From G039029935 sp039029935 (GTDB taxonomy: Bacteria > Chloroflexota > Anaerolineae > Caldilineales > Caldilineaceae), in NCBI GenBank assembly GCA_039029935.1, contig JBCCFC010000622.1, positions 1 through 8,056 on the forward strand: a stretch of 8,056 bases of DNA, given 5' to 3'. Made by a program: the position numbers and the translations under genes. Position 1 is the first letter of the stretch. Every line of letters starts with the position of its first letter. Below the pieces are notes generated by a model. The model was not told the origin of the DNA, made no database searches, and saw only the letters and a program-made list of their open reading frames with translations. Positions 1 to 6,712 of this stretch are shown here, piece by piece.

Positions 1-212
1 GGTCATCATTGCGTTCGGTCTCAACAAAATATGGGTAGGCTGGTGCATCTGGATTTTGATCTCGGATGAATCCAAGCGCGAACCAATAGTTCACCATATC
101 ACCAAAATTGTTGATATGGTGAACTATTGGTTCGCGCTTGGATTCATCCGAGATCAAAATCCAGATGCACCAGCCTACCCATATTTTGTTGAGACCGAAC
201 GCAATGATGACC
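1..212. repeat. Perfect 100-bp inverted repeat (fold-back palindrome) at the window edge
   Basis: Bases 1-100 are the exact reverse complement of 113-212, with a 12-base spacer (101-112). I see no mismatch in either arm. The right arm is coding sequence: it reads in frame into the downstream partial gene. The left arm is the same coding sequence inverted. A perfect palindrome that begins exactly at the first base and copies part of a gene is typical of an assembly or amplification fold-back at a contig end. A real hairpin end or a recent inverted duplication is less likely. Confidence 0.97.
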
Positions 213-439
213 AGTTTGTGGCGATAGAGTTTGGTATGAATCTTCTCACAGGTTTCAAAGAGGATGAAGATACATCTGTGCCTATGTTCTATATTGAAAG
301 AGAGATAGCACGTGTACGAGCAAAGGGGACACGGGGTGCTAAACTAGCCGATTACCTTGAGCAAAGAGCCTTTAAACCAGTAAGACTCTCTCGTTCGAGA
401 CCGCGTGTGCCACGCTCTGGAACAAGAATGCGACGCTAG
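113..439 (+). CDS. C-terminal fragment of a probable LodA/GoxA-like CTQ-dependent oxidase (5' end missing)
   Basis: The reading frame is open from 56, but codons before 113 come from the inverted arm and spacer of the palindrome, so that N-terminus is not native. The trustworthy part starts at DMVNYWFALGF and runs about 108 residues to the TAG at 437-439. The pattern 'YWFALGFI...PYFVETERND' resembles the end of the LodA C-terminal domain as I remember it. LodA-type enzymes deaminate amino acids with a self-derived cysteine tryptophylquinone cofactor. The cofactor Cys and Trp would lie upstream and are absent here. A basic tail (RLSRSRPRVPRSGTRMRR) ends the protein. The strongest support is the neighbour: a LodB-like flavoprotein starts 7 bases after the stop. 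An internal ATG at 116 has no ribosome site and would give a very short protein, so I treat the gene as partial. The family call is moderate. Confidence 0.55.
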   Translation, partial: DMVNYWFALGFIRDQNPDAPAYPYFVETERNDDQFVAIEFGMNLLTGFKEDEDTSVPMFYIEREIARVRAKGTRGAKLADYLEQRAFKPVRLSRSRPRVPRSGTRMRR

Positions 440-446
440 GGATACC

Positions 447-1571
447 ATGTCACAGGATTTTCAAACCACAGATGTGTTAATCATCGGTGGTGGTCCTGCT
501 GGCACGGCGACAGCTTTGGCTTTGCTTGCCTATTCGGACTTGCGTGTGGCGGTGGTTGAACGCACCGCCTACGACAGCGTCCGCATAGGCGAGCATGTCG
601 CCCCCAGCTTGCTACCATTGCTTGATTATCTCAACATTAAAGAACGCTTTTTAGAGGAACAGCCGCTACCTGTCTATAGTACAATCTCTGCGTGGGGCAG
701 CGCAAGGCTAAACACGCGCGATTCAATCGCCAGCCCACATGGTGAAAGCTACCAACTGGACCGTGAACGCTTTGACCAATTGCTGGCCGAGCAGGTGGAT
801 CAGAATGGCGGAACCATCTATCCACGCACCAAATATATGGGGGCAGAGCGGCTCGAAGGGGATGGCTGGAGGGTTTGGCTCAATCATCCCACCGAGCATG
901 AATTCTCAATCAAAACTCGGTTTCTGGTTGATGCGACAGGACGACAATCGCATGTCAGTCGAAAGCTAGGCGCGGACTTACATCAACTCGACAATCTGGT
1001 CAGCGTTGGGACCTTTCTCCATTTTAAAGATGATCGACAACTTCCAAAAAATATTTTATTGGAAACAGTCCCCGAAGGTTGGTGGTATTCGGCCAGTTTA
1101 CCAGGGGAGCGGCTATGCGTCACGCTGTTTACAGATGCTGATCTTCTGAGCCAAAAACAGGCGCAAAGCATCGACCGTTGGGGTACACTCTTAAGTCAGA
1201 CAACCCACACACGTCAACGCGTCAACGGTAGTGTCGCGTCGGAGAAACCTTGGGTCAAGAAAGCACATTCACATGTCGCCACTAGTCCCGTGGGCGATGG
1301 TTGGCTGGCTGTCGGAGACGCTGCCTCAGCCTATGATCCCATGTCCTCTATGGGCATCGGGTTTGCCATCTCTTCTGCCTGCCACGCTGCCCGCGCCTTA
1401 ATTGAACACTTTCGAGGCCACTCAGCCTATCTTGAAAGCTATCAGAATGGCATCCACGACAACTTTCAAACCTATATGACACAACGTCATCATTACTATG
1501 GACTGGAAACACGATGGCCTGATGAACCGTTTTGGTCTCGCAGACACCAGCCTGTAGACACCAGCCTGTAA
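447..1571 (+). CDS. LodB-like FAD-dependent oxidoreductase (CTQ maturation flavoprotein, halogenase-type fold)
   Basis: A 374-residue flavoprotein. Near the N-terminus is the FAD Rossmann motif GGGPAG (residues 14-19), with an acidic strand end VVERT (36-40). Next come DATGR (162-166) and the second FAD motif VGDAASAYDPMSSMGIGFA (289-307), the layout of the tryptophan-halogenase/GR2 monooxygenase group. The W-x-W-x-I-P halogenase signature is not seen, which argues against halogenation. The C-terminal YYGLETRWPDEPFWSRRH (350-367) is like LodB/GoxB proteins. LodB partners are required to build the cysteine tryptophylquinone of LodA-type oxidases, and the upstream gene is a probable LodA end, so the same role is inferred. 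I chose ATG 447 because AGGG at 438-441 is correctly spaced and overlaps the upstream stop. The earlier ATG at 405 would overlap the upstream gene. The last residues (VDTSL) come from a tandem repeat. Confidence 0.82.
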   Translation: MSQDFQTTDVLIIGGGPAGTATALALLAYSDLRVAVVERTAYDSVRIGEHVAPSLLPLLDYLNIKERFLEEQPLPVYSTISAWGSARLNTRDSIASPHGESYQLDRERFDQLLAEQVDQNGGTIYPRTKYMGAERLEGDGWRVWLNHPTEHEFSIKTRFLVDATGRQSHVSRKLGADLHQLDNLVSVGTFLHFKDDRQLPKNILLETVPEGWWYSASLPGERLCVTLFTDADLLSQKQAQSIDRWGTLLSQTTHTRQRVNGSVASEKPWVKKAHSHVATSPVGDGWLAVGDAASAYDPMSSMGIGFAISSACHAARALIEHFRGHSAYLESYQNGIHDNFQTYMTQRHHYYGLETRWPDEPFWSRRHQPVDTSL

Positions 1572-1594
1572 ACTTCAATTTGTAGACCTCAACC
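1539..1594. repeat. Degenerate 14-bp tandem repeat across the lodB stop codon
   Basis: Four consecutive 14-base units start at 1539, 1553, 1567 and 1581. The first two share 12 identical bases (agacaccagcct core), and the last two are degenerate but keep a TGTA-x-AC start. A partial unit may follow at 1595. The TAA stop at 1569-1571 lies in the third unit. Because 14 is not a multiple of 3, each unit gained or lost changes the frame and C-terminus of the flavoprotein. Confidence 0.7.
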
Positions 1595-1621
1595 TATAGG
1601 CTATATCGGGACCACCAGATT

Positions 1622-1664
1622 GGTCCAATAGATGGAAATGAGGCCCCTTTCCATCTATTGGACC
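1622..1664. terminator. Strong 17-bp hairpin between lodB and the CHAT fragment
   Basis: GGTCCAATAGATGGAAA (1622-1638) pairs perfectly with TTTCCATCTATTGGACC (1648-1664) around a 9-base loop. G-U and A-U pairs could extend the RNA stem a few steps outward. It lies 50 bases after the lodB stop, so it could end or stabilise that transcript. No T-run follows, so it is not a classical intrinsic terminator. It could also be a small palindromic mobile repeat. Confidence 0.6.
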
Positions 1665-1689
1665 GATTGCCCTACCTTTCTACTTCAGG

Positions 1690-1719
1690 TTGCCCAATTC
1701 GGGTCTTCTATACTATACT
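1690..1719 (+). promoter_or_regulatory. Putative sigma-70-type promoter for the CHAT fragment
   Basis: TTGCCC (1690-1695) sits 18 bases before TATACT (1714-1719). A second overlapping TATACT is at 1709-1714. The start codon at 1728 is only 8 bases after the -10 box, so a transcript from here would have almost no 5' leader. Consensus matching by eye only. Confidence 0.4.
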
Positions 1720-1727
1720 GCTTGTCT

Positions 1728-2195
1728 ATGTTTAACAATTTTGAAATCACCATTTCATCACCGGATCCATCACAGCAGGGATCACAGCAGGGGTCACATG
1801 AGGCCAACATGGACTACCTTGTCACGGTTCATGATGGCAACAAAGCAGGCAAGACCAGCAAGGTCAATTTTGATGCAGTGTTTGCGCATGTGGCAGAGGT
1901 CCAGAAAGCCTTTGTGACACCAAACCCAGTTCAGGATGTGTTCAAACACATGGGGACAGCCCTCTTTGACGCGCTCTTAGGGGGAGATATGTTCCGACCC
2001 TACACACAGGCTGTGACACGTGCAGAGACTCAAAACCAGAAGCTGCGGCTACGTATCAACACCACCGACCCGATTGTGGCGGCCTTCCCTTGGGAATACC
2101 TTTATGGGGAAGCGTGGATTGCGGTACTGGAGGCGGGTGAAGACCCAGCGGTGGTGTTTGATGCGGAGGTGTTGGCGGCGTTACGGGATGAGTAG
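1728..2195 (+). CDS. Truncated CHAT-domain protein (N-terminal part only)
   Basis: A 155-residue product. A low-complexity N-terminus with SQQGSQQGS (about residues 15-23) is followed by a region ending KLRLRINTTDPIVAAFPWEYLYG (105-127). This is the hallmark entry to CHAT domains (caspase-like peptidase fold), where the segment 'L-PWE-LY' precedes the catalytic part. A full CHAT domain continues for well over 150 more residues with a catalytic His and Cys. Here it is replaced after residue 128 by AWIAVLEAGEDPAVVFDAEV and a stop, which does not look like CHAT sequence. No peptidase activity is expected. I chose ATG 1728 over the earlier ATG at 1632, because 1632 lies inside the hairpin and translates intergenic sequence. 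No clear ribosome site is present. It is probably a decayed gene, or a short derivative that can still bind a partner. Confidence 0.6.
   Translation: MFNNFEITISSPDPSQQGSQQGSHEANMDYLVTVHDGNKAGKTSKVNFDAVFAHVAEVQKAFVTPNPVQDVFKHMGTALFDALLGGDMFRPYTQAVTRAETQNQKLRLRINTTDPIVAAFPWEYLYGEAWIAVLEAGEDPAVVFDAEVLAALRDE
1770..1797 (+). repeat. Short 12-bp tandem repeat in the CHAT fragment
   Basis: TCACAGCAGGGA (1770-1781) is followed by TCACAGCAGGGG (1782-1793) and a partial TCAC. It encodes the repeated SQQG linker near the N-terminus and keeps the reading frame. Confidence 0.75.
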
Positions 2196-2221
2196 TGGGT
2201 CTTAACAGTCAAAATCACGCT

Positions 2222-2249
2222 AGGATACGCACAAGTTTTCTGTTATACT
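2222..2249 (+). promoter_or_regulatory. Putative extended -10 promoter of ATPase copy 1
   Basis: AGGATA (2222-2227), a 16-base spacer, then TGTTATACT with an extended TGn and TATACT -10 box (2244-2249). The same block occurs upstream of copy 2 at 5607-5634 with only a few changes, while the sequence after it has diverged. That conservation is the main support. Confidence 0.5.
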
Positions 2250-2318
2250 ATGGTCACTCAGTCTGAATCCATGGCTCAGACAATGATGATGTGTTTATTG
2301 CGAAAGGAAGCAAAATTC

Positions 2319-3398
2319 ATGAAATTTTTTAACATAACAGGGTCTGGCAACCCTAAAAATCATTACATGCTACCCGCAACCATGCGTCTTGATGCCGTTG
2401 TCCTAGACCGCTTGATTGCACAACAAGCTTGCTTCGTCGTTTATGGCCCACCCAAGTCGGGCAAATCAACAACAATGGCAGAATTTGCGTGGCAGTTGAC
2501 GAAATCGGAAGCGTATAGTGCTGTACTGGTTTCACTAGAAGCAGGCTCGGCATTTCCGGATGATATAGGATCAGCAGAGAATGCCATTCTTCGTGATTGG
2601 AAACAGACCATTCGTTTTCAACTGCCCAAAGAGCTACAGCCCACACAATGGGAAAGCACCGCCGGGCCCGGGGGTCGAATCAGTGAGTTTTTGTCCAACT
2701 GGTCGCAAGAGGCATCACGCCCACTTGTCGTATTGATGGATGACACGGATGCACTGACACATAAGGTCTTGTTCTCGATTTTGCCCCAACTGCGCTCTGG
2801 CTTCAACCGGCGTCCAACGGGATTTCCAAGCTCAATTGTCCTCATCGGTCTGCGAGATGTGCATAATTACAAAATCCACCCCAGCAATTCACCCCATCTC
2901 AACAGGACTGTTCCGTTTAATATTGTTGCCCATTCCTTTGCACTGCGCAATTTTAATCTGAAAGAGGTCAATAGTCTGTTGCATCAACACACAGAAGAGA
3001 CAGGACAGGTCTTTACCCACGAAGCACTTGCTCATGTCTTTGAACTCTCACAAGGACATCCTTGGCTTGTCAACGCCTTGGCCAAAATATGTGTGGAGGA
3101 ACTTGTGCCTGATATCGCAGAATCTGTCGAAATCGAACATGTTGAAACGGCCAAGGAAACCATCATTCAACGTAGACAAACATATCTTGATCACATCACC
3201 GATAAATTGCAGGATGACGACATTCGCAATGTGATTGAGCCAATATTGGCCGAACAAATACTGGTCCTTGTCCCACCAGATGACCGTGAGTATGCCATTG
3301 ATTTAGGCTTGGTGCGCCGTGTCAATGGTGGTGGCCTCACCATTGACAACCCTATCTTCAAGGAAGTCACCCTCTGTGAGTTGGCTGGTGATTTTTGA
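2319..3398 (+). CDS. AAA-type P-loop ATPase, copy 1, nuclease domain deleted
   Basis: A 359-residue ATPase. It has Walker A GPPKSGKST (43-51), Walker B PLVVLMDDTDAL (135-146), a sensor-like SSIVLIGLRD (171-180), and LSQGHPWLVNALAKI (243-257), typical of AAA-like ATPases linked to winged-helix or nuclease parts. The start is ATG 2319: AAGGA lies 10 bases upstream, and the MKFFN-TG start is conserved in copy 2. The longer start at 2250 is in the promoter, and in copy 2 that frame stops after four codons. Copy 2 shows that the ancestral protein continued into a PD-(D/E)XK nuclease. Here about 383 bases were lost near 3382, shifting the frame so the protein ends at LCELAGDF. ATP binding should be preserved. 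Its role is unknown; ATPase-nuclease proteins of this sort are usually linked to DNA conflict or mobile elements. Confidence 0.8.
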   Translation: MKFFNITGSGNPKNHYMLPATMRLDAVVLDRLIAQQACFVVYGPPKSGKSTTMAEFAWQLTKSEAYSAVLVSLEAGSAFPDDIGSAENAILRDWKQTIRFQLPKELQPTQWESTAGPGGRISEFLSNWSQEASRPLVVLMDDTDALTHKVLFSILPQLRSGFNRRPTGFPSSIVLIGLRDVHNYKIHPSNSPHLNRTVPFNIVAHSFALRNFNLKEVNSLLHQHTEETGQVFTHEALAHVFELSQGHPWLVNALAKICVEELVPDIAESVEIEHVETAKETIIQRRQTYLDHITDKLQDDDIRNVIEPILAEQILVLVPPDDREYAIDLGLVRRVNGGGLTIDNPIFKEVTLCELAGDF

Positions 3399-3444
3399 CC
3401 AACGAAGCGGACGACCAAGTAAACCCAATTCAGTTTTTAGATAG
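3382..3444 (+). pseudogene. Out-of-frame remnant of the copy 1 nuclease C-terminus
   Basis: In the frame following the deletion, this reads WLVIFDQRSGRPSK and stops at TAG 3442-3444. Copy 2 has WLVIFDQRSGLPD in the matching place, inside its nuclease domain. The match runs to about 3417, after which the two copies diverge. It proves that copy 1 once carried the nuclease segment. Confidence 0.8.
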
Positions 3445-3470
3445 AAGAGATAGTTTCAAGGTCTCCTAGA

Positions 3471-3498
3471 TTGATCCACTAACATTCAAAACTATAGT
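3471..3498 (+). promoter_or_regulatory. Putative promoter of the 665-residue enzyme gene
   Basis: TTGATC (3471-3476), a 16-base spacer, and TATAGT (3493-3498). The chosen start codon is 13 bases after the -10 box, leaving only a few bases of leader. This fits the absence of any Shine-Dalgarno sequence. Consensus matching by eye only. Confidence 0.4.
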
Positions 3499-3511
3499 GA
3501 CACGACAAACC

Positions 3512-5509
3512 ATGAAAACAATCACAGCAACCAACCCATGTACACGCCCACCCGCATGGGCAACATTACAACGTCAACTCATCGACATCATGAACCGTGC
3601 CACCGAACCATTTTTGGCGCGCTACGTCCGTGACAGTGGACCAAACAAAGACGAACTCATCTGGCGAGAAGGTGGCACAGGCTCACGCGATGGAGCCGAT
3701 GACTTCTATGAGAGTGTCTACAACTGGCCGCTCTTTTACCTGCTCGGTGGTGGCGACCATCTGCTGACCCATGCGCAACGTATCTGGGATGGCATCACGC
3801 GCCAACTCACGCACGCAGGCATGGTCCACAAAGAATATGAGCGGGGCTATGACCAGTTTCACCAAGGCGAGAGCTACATCTTCTTCTACTTTCTCTGCTT
3901 GGCTGACCCTGCCAATCCGATCAATCTGGCGCGAGCGCAACGCTTTGCGGGCTTCTATCTCAACAAAGACCCAGATGCACTCAATTATGATGACGAGCAT
4001 AACATCATCCGTGCCGCACACAATGGCAGTGGTGGTCCACGCTGGGGATATAGCGATGCCACCGAGCCAAGCTACAACTGGGGTGCGGGGATGCGGGTCT
4101 ATGGGTTGCCCTTTTACGATTTACCCGACATCAACCACTATGATGACCTCAACGACCCAGCCAAGGCGCGCCGTATGGGGAAGGCCATGCATGAACGTAT
4201 GGGGCAGGGTGATGTGGCGGGCAACTTGATTGTCACCAGTTTGATTGCCAATGCCTATTTGATGACCTCTGTGATGCATGATGATGAACAAAAACGAGAA
4301 ACCTATCGCCAGTGGATTATACGCTACGTTGATGGCTGGATGGAACGGGCGGCGCAGAACAATGGCCTGCTGCCGGACAATGTGGGGCTGTCGGGCGAAG
4401 TCGGTGAGCATATGCAGGGCCAGTGGTATGGTGGGCTGTATGGCTGGACATGGCCGCATGGCTACTACAACATTGGCATGGCGGCGACGGTGGCGGGATG
4501 CAATGCCTATCTGATGACGGGTGATGACACTTATCTGGATTTGCCCCGCACCCAATATGACATCATCTGGTCATTGGGTGAGACACGTTCAGTCGTGCCA
4601 TCCGAAATGAGTTTGCAGCATCATTGGGTAGACCAACTCACACCGGAACCGCCGGATGCGTTATTCGTCGTCCCCTACCGTTATCGTGATCCCAATCCTG
4701 ATGATGCCTCTGGTGAGGACCCTGATTCGGGCTGGTTTGACTATCAGCCCCTCTCTGCCGTCTACCCAACCGCCATCTGGAACATCTCCATGAATGCGGG
4801 TGACTGGACACGCATACAATCACTACGCGCAGAAGAGCACTATAACTGGCGCACTGTCCGCACCTTTCGTAACAAAGAAGAGGGCGGACATGACCAGCCC
4901 TGGCTCTGCTATTTGGCAGGTGAGAACCCAACCTATCCCGAAGAGATTCTGCAAGTCGCCTATGCCAATGTCTGTCGGCGGCTGGCCCTGATTGCCCAAG
5001 ATGACGCCGACTTAACCCAAGTCAACATCCACCACTGGCAAGAACACAACCCCATCGTCACCGAAGCCCTCGTGCAGTTGACGCTCGGCGCGCCACAGAT
5101 CGTCTACAACGGTGGTCTGCTCCATTGCCGTGTCCGCTACTACGACGCCATTACACAACGCCCTGGCCTGCCCAATGATGTCGCCGCGCTCGTGACAACA
5201 TTGGAAGCCGACCGTACTGTCCTCCATCTCATCAACCTCAGTCCCTTTGACGAACGACAAGTGATTGTTCAGGCAGGTGGATTTGGTGAGCATCAATTTA
5301 TCTCTGCCAGCTATGAAACACGTATCAGTGAGTACACCGGCTCACACAAAGCCTATGCCGCACCACCGCTGGAGACTGAACGTGTGACTATGCCGATTGA
5401 TGATAACTATGTGCGTGTAGTGCTGCCGCCAGCGACGGAAATTGTTCTGGATTTGGCGATGGAACGGTATGTGAATCAGCCGTCGTATACGGGTCCCAAA
5501 GTTTTCTAA
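3512..5509 (+). CDS. Uncharacterised large cytosolic protein, probable alpha/alpha-toroid enzyme
   Basis: A 665-residue protein without signal peptide or membrane segments. The first two thirds are rich in helices with aromatic and acidic clusters typical of (alpha/alpha)-barrel carbohydrate- or terpenoid-active enzymes: GSRDGADDFYESVYNWP (57-73), FHQGESYIFFYFL (116-128), LPDNVGLSGEVGEH (287-300) and WYGGLYGWTWPHGYYN (305-320). D60, D63, E67, E120, D289, E296 and E299 are candidate catalytic or metal residues. The last 120 or so residues (LHLINLSPFDERQVIVQAGG, 571-590) look like a beta-sandwich, as at the end of many glycoside hydrolases. I cannot name the family. ATG 3512 is chosen over GTG 3497 because the latter lies in the putative -10 box and no ribosome site supports it. 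A Gfo/Idh oxidoreductase lies downstream, suggesting sugar or polyol breakdown, although an ATPase/nuclease copy now sits between them. Confidence 0.75.
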   Translation: MKTITATNPCTRPPAWATLQRQLIDIMNRATEPFLARYVRDSGPNKDELIWREGGTGSRDGADDFYESVYNWPLFYLLGGGDHLLTHAQRIWDGITRQLTHAGMVHKEYERGYDQFHQGESYIFFYFLCLADPANPINLARAQRFAGFYLNKDPDALNYDDEHNIIRAAHNGSGGPRWGYSDATEPSYNWGAGMRVYGLPFYDLPDINHYDDLNDPAKARRMGKAMHERMGQGDVAGNLIVTSLIANAYLMTSVMHDDEQKRETYRQWIIRYVDGWMERAAQNNGLLPDNVGLSGEVGEHMQGQWYGGLYGWTWPHGYYNIGMAATVAGCNAYLMTGDDTYLDLPRTQYDIIWSLGETRSVVPSEMSLQHHWVDQLTPEPPDALFVVPYRYRDPNPDDASGEDPDSGWFDYQPLSAVYPTAIWNISMNAGDWTRIQSLRAEEHYNWRTVRTFRNKEEGGHDQPWLCYLAGENPTYPEEILQVAYANVCRRLALIAQDDADLTQVNIHHWQEHNPIVTEALVQLTLGAPQIVYNGGLLHCRVRYYDAITQRPGLPNDVAALVTTLEADRTVLHLINLSPFDERQVIVQAGGFGEHQFISASYETRISEYTGSHKAYAAPPLETERVTMPIDDNYVRVVLPPATEIVLDLAMERYVNQPSYTGPKVF

Positions 5510-5523
5510 GGAACGCGGATTAA

Positions 5524-5585
5524 ATAAAACTCGAAACTTCGTTACACATTACCAGTATAACAGGCATTTAAGTTTCCGGTTTTAT
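5524..5585. terminator. Terminator-like imperfect inverted repeat
   Basis: ATAAAACTCGAAACTT (5524-5539) pairs with AAGTTTCCGGTTTTAT (5570-5585), with 14 of 16 positions complementary. The loop is 30 bases and the 3' side is T-rich. It starts 15 bases after the stop of the 665-residue gene, as a terminator would. The long loop makes it weaker than usual, and it could also mark the left edge of the copy 2 insertion. Confidence 0.45.
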
Positions 5586-5606
5586 CTTGTCCACGCTCCT
5601 AAAATG

Positions 5607-5634
5607 TGGATACGCACACTTTTTCTGTTATACT
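5607..5634 (+). promoter_or_regulatory. Putative extended -10 promoter of ATPase/nuclease copy 2
   Basis: TGGATA (5607-5612), a 16-base spacer, then TGTTATACT with TATACT at 5629-5634. It is nearly identical to the copy 1 module, sharing GGATACGCACA and TTTTCTGTTATACTATGGT. If active, it could also transcribe the oxidoreductase gene downstream. Confidence 0.5.
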
Positions 5635-6712
5635 ATGGTTGCCCAATAACGAATCGAGTTCATATGACTGACGCAGAGTATATGGGTTGTGCCAAAGGGG
5701 GCAGAATTGATGAAGTTTTTTAACACAACGGGACCTTGTAACTCAATTGATCATTATTGGTCTACGTGATGTCCGCGATTACAAAGTAAAAGGTGGTGGT
5801 TCACCTTATCTCAACACGAATAGCCCGTTTAACATCGCTGCCCATTCCTTTGCGCTACGAAACTTTACAGCATCAGAAGTCAATATGCTATTGACACAAC
5901 ATACAGCAGCGACAGGGCAGGTCTTTACCGATGAAGCACTTGCTCATGTCTTTAAGCTATCCCAAGGCCAACCTTGGCTTGTCAACGCTTTAGCCAAAAT
6001 ATGTGTCGAGAGACTCGTGCCTGATACCATCGAATCGGTCGAAATCGAACACATTGACATCGCAAAGGAAACCATCATTCAGAACCGACAAACACATCTC
6101 GATCAACTCACCGACAAACTGCACGATAGTCGTATTCACCATGTGATTGAACCAATTTTAGCAGGGAGAACGCTAGAAAATGTGCCGTTAGATGACAGAG
6201 ACTACGCCGTTGATCTAGGATTGGTGCGTCGAGCCAATGGCAGTGGTCTTGTCATTGCCAACCCCATCTACAAAGAAGTCATTCCGCGCATGTTGGCAAG
6301 CGGGCCCCAAGACTCACTGCCGATGATTCAACCGACATGGCTCAATCCAGATGGATCACTCAACATTACACAGTTGTTGGACGCATTTTTGGCCTTCTGG
6401 CGTCGTCATGGGCAGCCACTGCTCAAAAGTGCATCCTATCACGAGATTGCACCTCACTTGGTGATGATGGCCTTTCTACATCGTGTCGTCAATGGTAATG
6501 GCAAAATCGACCGTGAATATGCGATTGGCATGGGTCGGCTGGACCTCTATCTGACCGATGGCGATATTGAATTGGCAATGGAACTCAAGGTTTGGCGCGA
6601 TGGCGAGAAAGACCCACTAGCCGATGGATTGATACAGCTAGACACGTACCTGAAAGGCTTGACACTTGATAGTGGGTGGCTGGTGATTTTTGATCAACGC
6701 AGTGGACTACCA
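5607..6712 (+). repeat. Dispersed direct repeat, copy 2 (promoter module plus ATPase/nuclease gene)
   Basis: Same-orientation partner of 2222-3417. The match ends at the block GACTACCA around 6712. The two copies bracket the 665-residue gene, so recombination between them would remove that gene and could rebuild one full-length ATPase/nuclease. Confidence 0.85.

Larger units (their letters stand above)
2222..3417 (+). repeat. Dispersed direct repeat, copy 1 (promoter module plus ATPase gene)
   Basis: This segment matches 5607-6712 in the same orientation at the promoter module, the first 16 codons, the C-terminal half of the ATPase and a short 3' block. The two copies differ by one large deletion in each. 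By eye the shared protein part is roughly two thirds to three quarters identical, so the duplication is old or the copies arrived separately. Confidence 0.85.

Noticed and set aside
56..112. N-terminal extension of the first reading frame
   Set aside because: It is translated from the inverted arm and spacer of the palindrome, so it is not a native protein start.
405..446. Earlier start for the LodB-like protein
   Set aside because: It overlaps the upstream gene and adds residues not expected before the FAD motif; 447 has a well-placed AGGG.
1539..1594. CRISPR-like spacing
   Set aside because: The 14-bp units are directly adjacent with no spacers and decay quickly, so this is a simple tandem repeat.
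2250..2318. Earlier start for ATPase copy 1
   Set aside because: The ATG directly follows the -10 box, and in copy 2 the matching frame stops after four codons; MKFF is conserved in both.
4121..4555. Reverse-strand reading frame in the 665-residue gene
   Set aside because: It is a His/Ile-rich shadow of the plus-strand gene with no ribosome site or recognisable domain.
5747..5749. TTG as an independent start for the nuclease half
   Set aside because: No ribosome site precedes it, and the homology to copy 1 extends further upstream through a deletion joint, so I annotate a broken gene from 5710.
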